A stretch of 64,000 bases of DNA from contig JAHBVH010000021.1 of NCBI GenBank assembly GCA_019637645.1, positions 1 through 64,000 on the forward strand, given 5' to 3'. Shown here one piece after another: positions 18,046 through 29,900 of this stretch. The translations under genes and the position numbers were made by a program. This DNA is from Caldilineaceae bacterium (GTDB taxonomy: Bacteria; Chloroflexota; Anaerolineae; Caldilineales; Caldilineaceae). Positions within the stretch are counted from its first letter, which is position 1. Each line of letters begins with the position of its first letter. Under the pieces are notes generated by a model. The model was not told where the DNA came from. It saw nothing but the letters and a program-made list of their open reading frames with translations, and did not search any database.

Positions 18046-19404
18046 TCATTCTACCACCGTGGATGGCTGCGGTGTTGGCTGGCGTACTAGCCAGATCGCC
18101 AAAACCCCTAGCAAGCGTGCCACAAAACTTAAGAAGAGCGCTTCGATGAGGCCAAAGCTATCGGCCAAGAGTGGCCCGATCAGTGACCCCAACAAGACGG
18201 CTAGGTTAAGCGCTAGGTTATACCAGGCCAAATAGGCTGGACGATCGGTCTTTGGTACATTTTCCAACAGATAATTGCCGATGGCCCCACCGACCAATGA
18301 CCAAGCTGCCCCGCCAATCACCGAAACAATCAGATAGACGCCTAGATTGGTCATCACCGCCGTTAGCAAAGGATAGAGACTGAGCAAGACCCCACCAACC
18401 ACCGTAATCCGGTGATTGCCAAACCGTTCGGCCAATCGCCCTACGCGCAAAGATCCCAGCAGTACGGCACAATGAAAAATGGCTGTTCCCAGGCTAATAT
18501 CGCCATCCGAAAAATGTAAGTGGTCTACCCAATAGAGAGGCATAAGCGGGATGGGAATATAGAGTGCAATATGAAACAAAAGGAGTGCGGCCACGATCTG
18601 GCCATAGGCTCCGCGCAAAACTTCGAGCCGGAGCAGATTCGCGCCACGCGCAAAAGCCCGCGGCGCAATGCTGGTGCGGAGGGTAATGCCCAAGATGCGG
18701 ATATCGCCCGGGCGAGCTAAATCGCCAATCACCCCGCGAATTTGGGGCGGTCCCGGCTCGGTTTCACCCGTGATATGGCGCAAAAACCAAAGATGGACCG
18801 TACTCATGGCCGCGCCGATAAAGCCCAGCGTAAAGATCACAAAATAGCCCATGGTAAAGGGCAGACGATTGAGCAACCAGCCACAAAGCAAAGAGGTGAT
18901 GACAAAGACCAACGCTAGCATGGCATTGCGAATCCCAGCGACATGGCCGCGCCACTCTGGGGCTACCGCCGAAGCATAGAGCGCGTTAAAGCCAATGGAG
19001 AGCACCGAGTTGGGAATGGTCATCACCAACACCAACAGCACTAGTGCACCAATTTGCAGTGATGCTGGCAAGAGCAGGGGCAGGACGGCCATAAGAAGGT
19101 AGCCAAAACGGGCGAGGACCGCCGACCAAAAGACGGCACCGCCCACGGGGCGACCTTGGAGCCAGCGGCCAGCGGGCAACGTAAAGAGGAGCCCCACTAC
19201 CGCCGGGCCAGCGCTCAAGAGCCCGATCTGAAAGGCATCGGCACCGAGGCGGGTGGCATAGATCGATAGAAAAGAGAGTGTGCTGCCAGAGAGAATGCCA
19301 AACCAAGCAATATCCCAATATAAATGAAAGAAGACGCGGCGCAAAGCTAGGGGAATGGTCGTGGTCGGTTGAAAGAATTGGCGGATAGACTTCAAGATAA
19401 ACAT
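18046..19404 (-). CDS. Major facilitator superfamily transporter
   Basis: The 452-aa protein has about ten to twelve hydrophobic segments, and the loop after the second resembles the MFS motif A region (RLGADAFQIGLLSAGPAVVGLLFTLPAGRWLQGRP). A central cytoplasmic loop contains TGETEPGPPQIRGVIGDLARPGDIRILG. The general pattern is that of drug/metabolite MFS exporters with unknown substrate. The start at 19404 follows GTAGGAAATTT; an upstream in-frame ATG at 19485 would add a charged, non-family stretch. It is a single gene on its strand, upstream of the GAF-PAS kinase gene. Confidence 0.85.
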   Translation of the reverse strand: MFILKSIRQFFQPTTTIPLALRRVFFHLYWDIAWFGILSGSTLSFLSIYATRLGADAFQIGLLSAGPAVVGLLFTLPAGRWLQGRPVGGAVFWSAVLARFGYLLMAVLPLLLPASLQIGALVLLVLVMTIPNSVLSIGFNALYASAVAPEWRGHVAGIRNAMLALVFVITSLLCGWLLNRLPFTMGYFVIFTLGFIGAAMSTVHLWFLRHITGETEPGPPQIRGVIGDLARPGDIRILGITLRTSIAPRAFARGANLLRLEVLRGAYGQIVAALLLFHIALYIPIPLMPLYWVDHLHFSDGDISLGTAIFHCAVLLGSLRVGRLAERFGNHRITVVGGVLLSLYPLLTAVMTNLGVYLIVSVIGGAAWSLVGGAIGNYLLENVPKTDRPAYLAWYNLALNLAVLLGSLIGPLLADSFGLIEALFLSFVARLLGVLAIWLVRQPTPQPSTVVE

Positions 19405-20035
19405 AAATTTCCTACGATGTGACGCGTGGCTCGCCCCCCCGCGCCCTATTTCATTGGCTGGCCGGCGAAATCGCCCAAAGGTCATAAGCGCGCAATGGAC
19501 TTCAGACGCTCCACTTGGCCTACGAAAAGGCCGTCATACAACGCTCGGTTCCCGGTTAAAAGAAACATCTCTAATAAACCATGAAACGAAAGGTTAACGC
19601 AAGTTTTAGCTCGGTTTGGTGTCCATGTTATACTCCCTCAATGACCTCAGTAGACGTGATGGAGACCAGACGCAATCGCGTTGGTCGATGGTCGCCCTGA
19701 CGAGGTTAGCTTTAACCAGCCGAGTGAGCTGAGCTTGGCGATGAATTATCTCTTGGTGGTTGGCGCGCAAGCGGGAGCCATTCGTGCCCTGACCCTCACG
19801 GTTGAGCCACAAGTGATGACCCAGCCGTAAAGTGAAGCGTAAAGACCAAAGAGTAAGCAGATAGTAAACATGACGTGCAGCGCTTTCTGGTCACTGTCTG
19901 GTAAACTACACTGTTACTGTCAGTGGTATCTCGTCGTGAATGCGACTAATTCCCTCATCTATCAATCTACCAATTTACTGATATACCGATTTACCCACCT
20001 ACCGCGCGTCCAACTACCGAAGGAAAGGATCGTCT
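19405..20035. other. Intergenic region between divergent MFS and epimerase genes
   Basis: This 631-base gap holds the promoters of both flanking genes and a possible gene remnant (19660-19830). The last 150 bases upstream of the epimerase are rich in short ATCTAC/ATTTAC-like runs. No RNA gene was recognised. Confidence 0.45.
19660..19830 (+). pseudogene. Possible C-terminal gene remnant
   Basis: A frame open from 19660 to the TAA at 19828-19830 encodes about 56 residues of protein-like composition (for example ELSLAMNYLLVVGAQAGAI, then RALTLTVEPQ) directly after an in-frame stop, with no start codon and no ribosome-binding site near its beginning. It reads like the tail of a decayed gene. 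No family was recognised and chance is a real alternative. Confidence 0.25.
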
Positions 20036-20977
20036 GTGGCAATTTGTCTTGTAACGGGAGCAGCAGGCTTTGTTGGCTCCCATCTCTGTGAGAAGCTAAT
20101 CGCAAAAGGGCATACTGTGCGTGGGCTTGATGCCTTTATCCCCTATTATCCACGTCCGCTCAAAGAACAGAATGTGGCTGCGTTGGCAGGTGTAGCTAAC
20201 TATTCCTTTCACGAAATGGACCTACGCACGGCGGATCTTACGCCACTGCTACAAGGGGCTGATGTAGTCTTTCATCTTGCCGCGATGGCTGGTCTTCGGC
20301 GCAGCTGGAGTGAGTTTGACAGTTACATGACCTGTAATATTCAGGCCACCCAACGTCTGCTCGAAGCCGCCGTCCAAGCGCAAGTGCCCCACTTTATTAA
20401 CATTTCGACCTCATCGGTCTATGGGCGCTTTGCCACGGGCAATGAAGAGGCGCCAACTGCGCCGGTTTCGCCCTATGGCATTACCAAATTGGCGGCTGAA
20501 CAGTTGTGTCGCGCCTATGAGGCGAACTACCAACTGCCGGTGACCATTTGTCGGCTCTTTTCGGTCTATGGACCACGGCAACGCCCCGATATGGGTTACC
20601 ATATTTTCATTCGCGCGCTGCTCAACGGGGATCTCATTACAATTGATGGGGATGGCACGGATAGCCGCAGCAATACCTATGTCCATGACTGTGTGCAAGG
20701 GTTGATCCTCGCCTTTGAACGCCCGGAGAAAAGCCAGGGCGAAACCTTTAACATCGGGGGCGGCGAAGAGGTCAATGTCAATCAGGTATTGGCGCTCTTA
20801 GAAGAATTGAGTGGGAAAAAGGCCAATACCACCCACGGTCCACGCCGTGCAGGTGACCAACGACGTACGGTCGCGGATATTCAGAAAGCCCAACAGCAGT
20901 TGGGCTATAACCCCACCACGACAGTGCGGGACGGTCTGCTGGCTCAGTTGGTGTGGCAACAAACATTGGCTGATTAG
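20036..20977 (+). CDS. NAD-dependent sugar-nucleotide epimerase/dehydratase
   Basis: The 313-aa extended SDR begins at a GTG at 20036, preceded by GAAGGAAAGGATCG. It has the NAD-binding [11 protein letters not shown] glycine motif, [11 protein letters not shown], catalytic S/T in STSSVYG and Y147-xxx-K151 in SPYGITKLA, then [19 protein letters not shown] and [11 protein letters not shown]. These blocks resemble UDP-glucuronate/UDP-glucose 4-epimerases and related enzymes that make activated sugars for surface glycans. Exact substrate is uncertain. It lies just upstream of a convergent cluster encoding a GT39-type transferase and extracellular glycosidase-like proteins, consistent with glycan assembly. 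Confidence 0.9.
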   Translation: MAICLVTGAAGFVGSHLCEKLIAKGHTVRGLDAFIPYYPRPLKEQNVAALAGVANYSFHEMDLRTADLTPLLQGADVVFHLAAMAGLRRSWSEFDSYMTCNIQATQRLLEAAVQAQVPHFINISTSSVYGRFATGNEEAPTAPVSPYGITKLAAEQLCRAYEANYQLPVTICRLFSVYGPRQRPDMGYHIFIRALLNGDLITIDGDGTDSRSNTYVHDCVQGLILAFERPEKSQGETFNIGGGEEVNVNQVLALLEELSGKKANTTHGPRRAGDQRRTVADIQKAQQQLGYNPTTTVRDGLLAQLVWQQTLAD

Positions 20978-20998
20978 CCGAGGCTGCTTGGCTGTTGG

Positions 20999-21028
20999 CG
21001 GGCTGGTGCAACCCAATGCACCAGCCCG
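20999..21028 (+). terminator. Intrinsic terminator after the epimerase gene
   Basis: Stem 20999-21010/21017-21028 (CGGGCTGGTGCA and complement), 6-base loop, followed by TTTTCG. It ends the epimerase transcript. Confidence 0.8.
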
Positions 21029-21255
21029 TTTTCGCGTGATCGATAGGGGGGTAAAGCGGCAGTTGAAACCACCGCCGGCTAGCAGTGAGCTGCGCTGATG
21101 AAGATTACCCATGAACTTCGGTAATCCAGCGCTGATTGAAATCAGCGCCTGCTCGGTCAAGCTGGGCTAGAGCGCACTAGTAAGGTCTACTGGTTTAATT
21201 TCTTACCCTTCATAAGCGCACTGGGGTGGTAGCCCGCTTGCGCCGCGCATTTTTC

Positions 21256-23193
21256 TTAAGGCTGTAGCGTGGTCAACTGAAGGTAGTCCGTCAGCACTAC
21301 CCCCTGTTCGTCGAGAATCGGCAGGCGCTGGCTGGTGGCCGGATCATACATTCCGGTGGTCAAGGTATAGACTGTTCCGCTGGTTAATGTGGTAAGCGGC
21401 ACGGTATACTCATCGCGAATAAATTCACCGGCTTGCCAACTTTCCGTGGGGCAGGTGCGCCGACAAGGGGGATTATCCCATCCCCAAGCCAAGACGCCAT
21501 TGGGATCGAGCAGTTGCACAAAGACGGTATAGCTGCTGTTGGGTTGGGTGGCGCTATGCCAATAGAGCCCGACTTTACCGACGCGTTTCCCGGCCTCTTG
21601 CTCCTCAATCCAATCATAGCCCAGCAACGTGATGCCATCGCCCAAGCGATGAAGCTGGGCTCTTTGCGGCTGGGGTGCCTGAAATTGAGGGGGAAAGTAA
21701 AGGTGCAGAACATCCCCATAGGGCCCAAAATTTTCAATCGTATAGAACCACCGATACCGATCACCCAGAATCGCGAAGAACTGGTCGCGTTCGCCATAGA
21801 TCTGCCCCAGATCGAACTCGGTAAAGGCCGCCGCGCCTTGGGCCGCGGCTAGATCAGCAAATAAAATATCGTTGTTAATGACTTTATAGGCGTGGGCCTG
21901 CTCCAGCGTCCAGGTTGGTCGGTAGCTAAAGATCGCCATTTCATAGCCGGGGGGTGTTGGCCGTTGAGCTTCCAGCGCCAAGTGTTGATTAAACGAGACC
22001 AAGGGCGTGTTGGGCGCGGTGTAGTCGCGCACCAGTTGCGCGGCACGGCGTACGACGGCAATCTGATTTTGCGGCGGAAAAGTCAGGGCACCATCGCGCC
22101 AAGTGGCATACCCTTGGGTAAACCCATTCAGTACGACCAGCACCAGCGGAACCCAGTAGGTGAGTGGCTTGGCGATCGGACGGGAAAGTTGCCCCAGGAC
22201 AAGCGCCCCCGCGGTGCAAAGCATGGGTAACTGCAAAGAGTTATAATAACTATCGGTCGTGCGCGGGATAATATGCGCGCCAAAGAGGGCGCCAGCCATC
22301 AGCGTGAGGCCAATCGCCACCGTAAGCGCTTGGGGCGCACCATCCCATCCTTGGCGTTTGAGGCGATAGAGCCCCCAAAGCGTGCCTAGGCCGCCTAGTA
22401 GAAGCGGAACAGCAAAGTCAAAAGCCGTTTTGAGGGTTCGCTCTTGAATTTTGCGCAACTGCCAACGGGTACGCAAGATCCGGTCTAAATGAAAGCCCCA
22501 GATATCATAGAGCATCAGCTCGCCGCTCCACCACCAGTAGCAACCGAGACCTAGCCCAAGCGTAAGCCCCATGGTGAACAGGGCCCACCAGAAAGTCTGT
22601 ACGCGTTGTTCGCTACGCAGCACCAGATAAATCAGAAATATTGGCAGGACGACCACGGTCGATAAGCGTACCGTCACCGCCAAGCTCATGAGCAGGGCGG
22701 CGAGGATGGTACGGCGGCGTTCCGGTCCAGCGCGCAACGAAAGATCGATGGCTGCGGCCATGAGAAAAGCTGTCAGCGCGTAGGTGGCTGTATAGGTATA
22801 CTGGGCCGCGGCGAAGAAAGAGGTGGCTAAGAGGGCCAGGCAGAAGAGGCCAGCGCGCCAACCTCCGAGCCGATAGGCGCTGCGGGCGCTGAGCAACCAA
22901 GCCGCCAGGGCCAATAAAACCGTGAGCGCGCGTCCTTGGTAGAGCCCTAGCCCCACCAAAGGCTGCAAGAGGCCATAAAGATAGGGCAGCAAAGGGGTCT
23001 GTGTGTAGGCAAAGTCGCGGTAGAGCGTCTGCCCACTGTAGACCAACCTTGCTGCGTTGAGATACCAACCTTCATCCAGATTAACCCGACGAAAGAAGAG
23101 AAAAAAGAGGAAGCTAGCCAGTATGCTCACGACGAGCATACTGGCTGCGCAGAAGGGGAGACGGGAATTTCTTTGTGCTAAATGATTGCTCAC
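21256..23193 (-). CDS. GT39-like membrane glycosyltransferase
   Basis: The 645-aa protein has a multi-span membrane half (about residues 15-370, around ten hydrophobic segments) and a soluble C-terminal half (about 380-645). The first extracytoplasmic loop carries the DE pair (D40-E41 in [13 protein letters not shown]) typical of dolichyl-phosphate mannosyltransferase/ArnT-type (GT39/GT83) enzymes that use polyprenyl-phosphate sugars outside the membrane. The C-terminal region has a beta-rich, possibly sugar-binding segment ([10 protein letters not shown] ... [24 protein letters not shown]). Its ATG overlaps the stop of the upstream SH3b-glycosidase gene as ATGA, so the two are translationally coupled and probably act on the same surface glycan. 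Confidence 0.82.
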   Translation of the reverse strand: MSNHLAQRNSRLPFCAASMLVVSILASFLFFLFFRRVNLDEGWYLNAARLVYSGQTLYRDFAYTQTPLLPYLYGLLQPLVGLGLYQGRALTVLLALAAWLLSARSAYRLGGWRAGLFCLALLATSFFAAAQYTYTATYALTAFLMAAAIDLSLRAGPERRRTILAALLMSLAVTVRLSTVVVLPIFLIYLVLRSEQRVQTFWWALFTMGLTLGLGLGCYWWWSGELMLYDIWGFHLDRILRTRWQLRKIQERTLKTAFDFAVPLLLGGLGTLWGLYRLKRQGWDGAPQALTVAIGLTLMAGALFGAHIIPRTTDSYYNSLQLPMLCTAGALVLGQLSRPIAKPLTYWVPLVLVVLNGFTQGYATWRDGALTFPPQNQIAVVRRAAQLVRDYTAPNTPLVSFNQHLALEAQRPTPPGYEMAIFSYRPTWTLEQAHAYKVINNDILFADLAAAQGAAAFTEFDLGQIYGERDQFFAILGDRYRWFYTIENFGPYGDVLHLYFPPQFQAPQPQRAQLHRLGDGITLLGYDWIEEQEAGKRVGKVGLYWHSATQPNSSYTVFVQLLDPNGVLAWGWDNPPCRRTCPTESWQAGEFIRDEYTVPLTTLTSGTVYTLTTGMYDPATSQRLPILDEQGVVLTDYLQLTTLQP

Positions 23194-24803
23194 TGGCGTG
23201 CCGGATCGTGCGGGCAGAATTGGCCGTCTTGGCGATTGAAGTAGTCACAAAGGACGATATAGGCTGCGCGCCAATGGAGATCGGGATAGGCCGGGCTCAT
23301 AATGGCCCACCAATATTGCTCTTCATCTTGCGGGTTGCCATCTTCCAGCCAGTCAATGTTGGGCATTGTCAACAAGCTCATCAAGCCAATCCACGGTTGC
23401 CAATTTTCGGTGGCGTAGATATAGGCGCGCTTGAGATAATCAGCTTGAACCATCTCGGTAATCCCGGCGTCAGCACCATGCCATTTGTAGCTAGCGTTGA
23501 CTGAATCAAAGGTCCAGCCAAACTCCAAGAGCACAATCCGCTTGTTCGTGTCGCCGTAGCGCACCATGATCGCCCGAATATCTTCGACATGGCGGAAGGC
23601 AAAGAAGCGATAGCCACCATATTTCGGATTGGAGGCGGCCTCGGCTGGATCTAGTTCGGGGGGAGCGGCAAAGCCCGCACCATGGACCCCAAGCATATCG
23701 AAATAGCCGTTGCTGCTGCCCATGGCTTTGTACATCTCTTCATAGAAAAGATCATCGGGCATGGCCGCGTTGCTGTTGTCCCCGGTGGGGGCCATGCCCG
23801 CGCTAATGACAATGGCATTGGGGTTGCCCCGTTTGATGGCGGCGTAGGTCTTGCGCAACATTTCAACATATTGCGCCGGATTAGGGCGGCTGTTACCCCA
23901 TTCGCGGCCGAGATTGGGTTCGTTCCAGATCTGGTAGGCGTTGATACAACCCACGGCCTGGGGCGTACAGTTATAGCGATTCGCCACGGCAAAGGCAAAA
24001 TCAGCAAAGTTATCAATATTTTGTGGCGGCGCGCCTGCCCAAAAGGTGGTTAATTCGGGGTCGGTACTCAACCGGGCCAAGAGTTTGAGATTGTTGTCAC
24101 GCACATGGCTCACGACCCGATCGGCGCGGGCCCAATCAAACTGGCCCTTGCCGGTTGTTTCAATGGTTTCCCACGCAAAGGTCTGTTTGACCCAGTTAAA
24201 GGCGGCATCTTGCATTAGTTGGAGGTCGCGGTCGGCCACTTCTTCTTTCCACCAGAGAAAAGCCTGTGCGCCAAAGTCAGGGCTTAACATATCGCTAGAG
24301 AGCGCTGGCGCATTAGTGGCTTGGGTCGGCGTGGGGCCACTGGCGGTTGTGGTGGAACTACCCGCGGCTTGGGAAATGGTGACAAATTCGGTGGTTACCC
24401 AGCCAACCGGTTGGCCGTTGGTGGCAATTTGAACCCAACTCCCATCGGCACTGCGAGCCGCGACGGTAAATTGCTCGCCTTGGTTGGCCGTGCGGACAAT
24501 TTGGTCATTGGTGCTAGGCCCACTACGGATATTCAAAAGATCGATATTGATCACCGCGATCTCTGCGGCAGGGGCCGTTGTCGCGGGGGAGCCCCCTTCG
24601 GTTGGGGCGGGGGGCTGTTCGCTACTCGTCGTTGGTTGTTCGGTACTGGGGTCGGCAGTGGGGGTGGCGGGCGCCTCTGGTTGGGCACTGCCGGTTTGCC
24701 CTAGTGGTGTTTTTGTCGGTGTCGGTGTTGCCTCGGGGCCGCTGCCGCAGCCAGCCAGCAATAGCACAAGAAGTAGACCCCAATAGCCAATCAGTTTTTT
24801 CAT
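23190..24803 (-). CDS. Lipoprotein with SH3b domain and GH clan A glycosidase domain
   Basis: The 537-aa protein has a lipoprotein signal ([19 protein letters not shown], lipobox LAGC) and a Pro/Thr-rich linker of about 75 residues. One bacterial SH3 domain follows (about 82-145; [15 protein letters not shown] ... [12 protein letters not shown]), then a TIM-barrel domain like GH5/GH39-type clan A glycosidases (about 180-530). The predicted acid/base Glu is E295 in IWNEPN and the nucleophile E427 in LLEFGW. It probably sits on the outer face of the membrane and cleaves or binds a wall or capsule polysaccharide. It is translationally coupled to the GT39-like gene. Substrate is unknown. Confidence 0.85.
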   Translation of the reverse strand: MKKLIGYWGLLLVLLLAGCGSGPEATPTPTKTPLGQTGSAQPEAPATPTADPSTEQPTTSSEQPPAPTEGGSPATTAPAAEIAVINIDLLNIRSGPSTNDQIVRTANQGEQFTVAARSADGSWVQIATNGQPVGWVTTEFVTISQAAGSSTTTASGPTPTQATNAPALSSDMLSPDFGAQAFLWWKEEVADRDLQLMQDAAFNWVKQTFAWETIETTGKGQFDWARADRVVSHVRDNNLKLLARLSTDPELTTFWAGAPPQNIDNFADFAFAVANRYNCTPQAVGCINAYQIWNEPNLGREWGNSRPNPAQYVEMLRKTYAAIKRGNPNAIVISAGMAPTGDNSNAAMPDDLFYEEMYKAMGSSNGYFDMLGVHGAGFAAPPELDPAEAASNPKYGGYRFFAFRHVEDIRAIMVRYGDTNKRIVLLEFGWTFDSVNASYKWHGADAGITEMVQADYLKRAYIYATENWQPWIGLMSLLTMPNIDWLEDGNPQDEEQYWWAIMSPAYPDLHWRAAYIVLCDYFNRQDGQFCPHDPARQ

Positions 24804-24837
24804 AGACCCTTCCTCAAAAAATTGGTAAGTGTGGATG

Positions 24838-24875
24838 ATGGATAGATAGGCGAGTTTGTGCGCTTATCTATCCAT
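24838..24875. terminator. 11-bp hairpin between two SH3b-glycosidase genes
   Basis: Arms 24838-24848 and 24865-24875 (ATGGATAGATA and complement) lie between two minus-strand genes. A run of T follows on the minus strand only about 20 bases later, so termination is possible but not certain. Confidence 0.4.
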
Positions 24876-24903
24876 TATTGTGCTATGCCGGGTGCCCACA
24901 GGC

Positions 24904-26631
24904 TTAGCGGGGCAAGCCTTTTAGCGCTTCATAAGCCGGTCTCCCGATGACGCTAAACTGGCCCATTTCACCGTGGGTGTAGTTTAAGTTCCAGAGAAAG
25001 GCAACGCCAACCCATCCCCAGTTGCGCATCATCTGATAAGAATCAACAATGTACTGTGCTTGCTGGGCCTCGCTATTATAGGCTGCGTATTCATACCCAG
25101 GATGGGGAGAGACGCTCGAGGCCCAACCAAATTCGGTCAACCATAGGCGTTTGTTCACATCCCCATAGGCCACCATGACCTGGCGTGATTCTTCCATCGT
25201 GCTACGAAAGTAGAAACTCCGGTGATTGACATGCGACGGCGCATTGTAGGTGCCTGCTTGCCAATCTTGGATCGTCACATTGGGAGGATTGCCATAGCCG
25301 CTGGGGTGGATGCCAATGGCGTCGCTATAATTTGCCAAGCCATGGTTGTACATGCCGCGCAGATAATCAATATCATCCACGGCAATAGGACTGTTACCCG
25401 TCGGTGTCGTTGCCCCACTCACGACAATCATGCCTGGGCACGCGGCTTTGATCGCGCTATAGGAACGGCGCAACAGATCCATATAGAGTGCTGGATCGAG
25501 CGGAAAGCCTTCCCACTCGCGCTGCAAATTCTGTTCATTCCATACTTCAATCGCGCCTAAGCGGCCACAGTAGCGCCCGGCGATTTGCCCGACAAAGTTG
25601 GCAAAGAGATTAAAATCGTTAGGCGGGCCACCTGTGCCGGGCTTATCGGGGCGTGTCCATTGTGGCGCAGTGACAACACTAAAGAGTACCTGTAACCCAT
25701 TGCCTGTCATGGCATCGAGAATTTGATCCATCTCGCTCCAATCCACCGCACCGGGTGAGTTCTCTACAAATTCCCAGCGTACCTGCTGTTTGACCCAGGG
25801 AAAGCCAATCTCTCTGGTCATCGCGGCTGAACCGGCCTTATCGCCTTGCCAAGCATTCACCTGAATCCCATAGGCAAAGAAGCCGCCGCCCGAGGGTGGC
25901 GGTGCATTGACACTGGCCGCCGCAGTAGCGGTTGTGGCGGTGGCCGCCACTGGTGCCGCAGGTAATTGATCGGCAGTTAACCGAGCTACGCCATCCAGTG
26001 TACCGGTGGTGCGGGTTAAGGAAGCAAAAACCCAAACCGGCTCGGCTTGTCCGGCTAGTTGGACTTGATACCAATCGCCGGCTGGATTCAGCGCCAGGAT
26101 TTCGAGAGCAGTGCCAGCAGAAACTGAGGTTGCGATGGCATAGTTGGTCCCTGGTCCACGGCGAATGTTGATCCGCGCGGGAATGGTATAGGCGGTTGCT
26201 GTTGTCGATGTTGCTGTGGCGGTGGTTGCACTGGTGGTATCGGCTGTGCCAACTGCCAGCGGCGGAACAGCGGCGGTGCTACGGCTGCCGCCACTGTGGG
26301 TGGCATAAGCCGCGGCAATCCAGCCATTGGTGCCATCAGGCAAGGTTACTTGGAACCAGTCACCACTTGCCGTTTGGTCTGTAACATTGACCTGGGCGCC
26401 GCGGGTCAGCTTGGCGATGGTGGCATGTTGGGTGCCAGGCCCACTGCGTACATTCAAGCGGTCGGCAGTAATGGTGGCGGTAAAATTTGAGTCCGCTTGT
26501 TGGGGTGGGGCGAAGCTAGCTCGCGCCGCGGCCGGTTGGGGCATCCAAGTGAGGAAAAGCCCAAAGAGAAGGGCAGAGAGCCAAAGTTGTTTTGGCAATA
26601 CGGACGGGAAATTGTTACCGAATTTTGTCAT
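24904..26631 (-). CDS. Secreted protein with two SH3b domains and GH clan A domain
   Basis: From the ATG at 26631 (after AAGGATGATCCG) the 575-aa product has a signal peptide (QLWLSALLFGLFLTW ... AAARA) and two SH3b domains. The first is ITADRLNVRSGPGTQHATIAKLTRGAQ; the second is PARINIRRGPGTNYAIATSVSAG. Low-complexity Ala/Thr linkers and a clan A glycosidase barrel (about 275-575) follow, with E366 in VWNEQN and E500 in TEFGW. It lacks a lipobox and is probably secreted or wall-bound. It is a close paralog of its two neighbours, differing in the number of SH3b modules. The longer frame from 26712 adds a charged segment before the signal peptide and was rejected. Confidence 0.85.
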   Translation of the reverse strand: MTKFGNNFPSVLPKQLWLSALLFGLFLTWMPQPAAARASFAPPQQADSNFTATITADRLNVRSGPGTQHATIAKLTRGAQVNVTDQTASGDWFQVTLPDGTNGWIAAAYATHSGGSRSTAAVPPLAVGTADTTSATTATATSTTATAYTIPARINIRRGPGTNYAIATSVSAGTALEILALNPAGDWYQVQLAGQAEPVWVFASLTRTTGTLDGVARLTADQLPAAPVAATATTATAAASVNAPPPSGGGFFAYGIQVNAWQGDKAGSAAMTREIGFPWVKQQVRWEFVENSPGAVDWSEMDQILDAMTGNGLQVLFSVVTAPQWTRPDKPGTGGPPNDFNLFANFVGQIAGRYCGRLGAIEVWNEQNLQREWEGFPLDPALYMDLLRRSYSAIKAACPGMIVVSGATTPTGNSPIAVDDIDYLRGMYNHGLANYSDAIGIHPSGYGNPPNVTIQDWQAGTYNAPSHVNHRSFYFRSTMEESRQVMVAYGDVNKRLWLTEFGWASSVSPHPGYEYAAYNSEAQQAQYIVDSYQMMRNWGWVGVAFLWNLNYTHGEMGQFSVIGRPAYEALKGLPR

Positions 26632-26937
26632 CGGATCATCCTTTTTTACATTGGGTAAAAGGGATAAAACTAGGCGTTTTATAGCGTAAAGCATAAGACG
26701 GTTTTCTGCCAAATTGGGGGATAAAACAGCGCTCCATCAGGGCAGCGCGCTGCTTCTGCATCAGAACACCCTACAATCATTTTCCGTGAAATGGGGTCAG
26801 GTGAGCGAGAGGTGTGAAAAAGCCGGAGACCTTGGCGTGTCTCCGGCTTTGGGCAATACACAGAACCGTGTATCAGGTTATGCCGTACTGACGTAGCGTT
26901 TTGCGATTGGTCCTAAGGGACCATGCTGAACACTGGC
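26632..26937. other. 306-base gap between two glycosidase genes
   Basis: It contains an intrinsic terminator for the upstream minus-strand gene (26821-26848) and the ribosome-binding site of the next. No ORF is supported. A promoter for the downstream gene probably lies here but was not pinned down. Confidence 0.45.
26821..26848 (-). terminator. Intrinsic terminator of the 1195-aa protein gene
   Basis: On the minus strand the stem GTCTCCGGCT pairs with AGCCGGAGAC (26821-26830/26839-26848, 8-base loop) and is followed by TTTTTCAC. It lies about 90 bases after the stop codon. Confidence 0.8.
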
Positions 26938-29900
26938 TTATTTGGCCATGCCTGCTAGGGCATTATAGACTGGGAGAGGACCCCAACCCGGATCAACAAT
27001 GCCCCATTGTGCTTTTTCGGTGCCATTCGCAACAACCCGGAAGTTGAGGTTCCAAAGGAAGGCTGGGCCAACCCATCCCCACGACTTCATCATTTGATAC
27101 GCCTGAACCGTCCACTCGGCCTGTTCGTTGTAGTCATTGTCATTGGCATAGGCGTAACGAGAATCGAATGCGCCGCCTGCCGCCCAACCAAACTCGGTTG
27201 GAATGATCTTTTTGCCACTGGCACCATAGACATTCATGATATTGCGATAGCCTAGCATCGTGCTCTGGAAGCTCCAAGAGTGGTGGGGCGAGTCACAAGC
27301 CCCGTTGAAGCTATTCCCCGTTTTCTGAATTTCGGCACAAGCCGTGTCGGTGGTCGCCCACGGTGGGACATTGTAGCCACTGGGGTGAGCGCCAACCGCG
27401 TCTAGATAGTTATTGGCACCGGCTTGGAACATCTGCTCCAGATAGGCAAGGTCATCCATGGCAAACGAGCCATTGTTCCCGGCGGGCGTCAACGCACCAC
27501 TGACCACAATCATCGACGGACAAGCGCTTTTGATCGCATTATACCCGGCGGCCAACAGTTGGACGTATTCGCCGGCATTCAGCGGCTTGTTGCCCCATTC
27601 ATAGTGGAGGTTCTGTTCATTCCACACTTCGATCATCTTGAGCGAGGTGCCACAATATTTCCCGGCCAATGCACCGACAAAGTCAGCATAGGTTTGCGGA
27701 TTTTGGGGCGGGCCACCAACATTGCCATCGAACCCTGGCTCACGTGCCCAAGCCGGTGCATTAACGACGCTAAAGAGCAGATTCACACCGGATGCCGCAG
27801 CAGCATTGACGATGTTATCGAGCGCCCCAAAGTCGCGTCCTCCTTGGCTAGCTTCAAAGACTTTCCATTCAACCTGTTGCTTGACCCAGTTAAAGCCCAT
27901 GCCGGTGGTCATCGCCATGACTTTGTCTTCTTGGCCGGTATGCACCATGTGAGCCTGTACACCGTAGCCGAAGCCACCACTACCACTTGGGGCGGCGACT
28001 GGCGCGGCTGGTGCCGTATTTTGGCCACCCGTTGCTTCTGGTGCTGTCACCGCGACCTGTTCGGCTGGTGCCGCCAGTTGCGGAATGTCTTGGGCAACGG
28101 CGATCGATTGGACATCGCCACCGGTGCTGACAAGTTGGCTGGTCACCCAACCAGGGCGGCCATCGCTCATCTCCACTTGCCACCAGTCGCCCTGTTCGTT
28201 CTTTCCGAGGAGCTTATACGCGATGCCTGGGTTGAGCTGGCCTAATACACTGTAGCCAGTGCCTGGACCTTCGCGAAGATTCACAATCTGGGCGGCACGT
28301 GCATAGGGAAAATCAGGTTCAGGCGGGGCAGCTGTTTCGACAGCCGCCGCCGTAACTTCGTTGTTTGTCGTGGCAACTTGAGGTTGGGTCGTTTGATTCG
28401 CTGCCGCCACTTGTGCCACTTCTGCGGATTGGGCGACAAATTCATTGGCGATCCAACCACTTTGGCTGCTGCCAATATCAATTTGCCACCACTGGCCCGA
28501 CTCATCTTTGCTCAACGCTTGGTAGCTGTTTTCTGGCGCAATTTGACCTAAAATATTATAGGTTGTGCCAGGGCCAGAGCGAACATTGACAATCGTATTG
28601 GCATTAATGCGGGGTAAGGAGGGTTTGGACTCGACCATCGCAATTTCAGTCGATTCGACCGCCGCCTGATCGCTCCCCTCCTTGGCGGTCATATTTTGCG
28701 CTACCGCACTATTATCAGCGACAAGGGGTAAGGACAATGCTGTGCCCAATGCTTCGCCCCGGCTGCCAACCAACTGCGCCTCAACCCGCAATTTAGCCAA
28801 CTCGACATTAGAAGCAAAGTTCAGTCTGGGATCGGTTAGCGGGCGGACATTGTTGGTAACGACATTGCTGTCAGCATCATAGACGGTATAGGCAACCGAG
28901 ACAGGCTCGTAGAGTGTGGAGAGCGAGACGCCCGTTTGGAATTGCAGAAGCACACTCCATATATTGGGGTCTACGTCACCGGATTCTGGTGTATGCAGGG
29001 TCACATCCACCAAGTTATATTTGCGGAGCAGATTTAGCTTGTGGCTGATGCTGGTGGCATCTTCCAAATAAACGGTGCGTTGTGCACCTTGATCATCCGT
29101 ATAGGTGTAGTAATAGCTACCCATGCTTTCGTCCAAGCGCAATTGCTCGGCGATACGTGGGTTGCTTGCGGTAAGACTAATCTCTTGGCCGTTGCTCTCG
29201 GCACTAATTTCCTTAAGCAAAGGTTGAAGCGCTTCCTTATATCCTTTGACAAAAAGGTAATTGCCTACCGTCTCGACGGACTGGACGGGCAATTCGATTT
29301 GCAGTTTGCGCCGTTCCACCATTTCGGTGGCCCAAGAGAGTAGCGCATCCATCTCGCCACCCGCTCGGTAGGCACGTGGGTCGAGGGGCGCTGGGATGAT
29401 CAACTTATCGACGACCTGGCTGAGGGCAATCCAATCATAGCCAAGGGTATTCCACTCATCTGCCGAAATCTGTGAAGGCGTGGCCACGCGCACAATTAAT
29501 TCTTTGTTATTGGCGTGAAGCCGTTCGGCCATTCGTGTCATTAGGAAGACAAAATCGGCGCGTGCACTGGGAAGGGCATCCACTTCGCGATAGTCGACCA
29601 CTGCCCCGCGGAAGTTCCGTTCCAGTAGCACTTGCTCGACCGCATTGATCTGATTATCTTGTTGACCAGGATCGAGCAACAAATTGTTGATCAAGTCTGA
29701 GCGGACACTGCCATTTTCAACATTGGTGATCAGCAGGAGCGTATTACCGGTGCTCTCGGGCACTTCGCCACTGAGTGCACCATCGCCGCGGAGAATCATG
29801 CCGCCGCGTACTTCGCTCGCCACGCGCACATTTTCGGGCAACTGCTGACTGTTGGTTAAATTGGCCGTCACTTCGGGGATATCGGGGCTGGTCTGCATAA

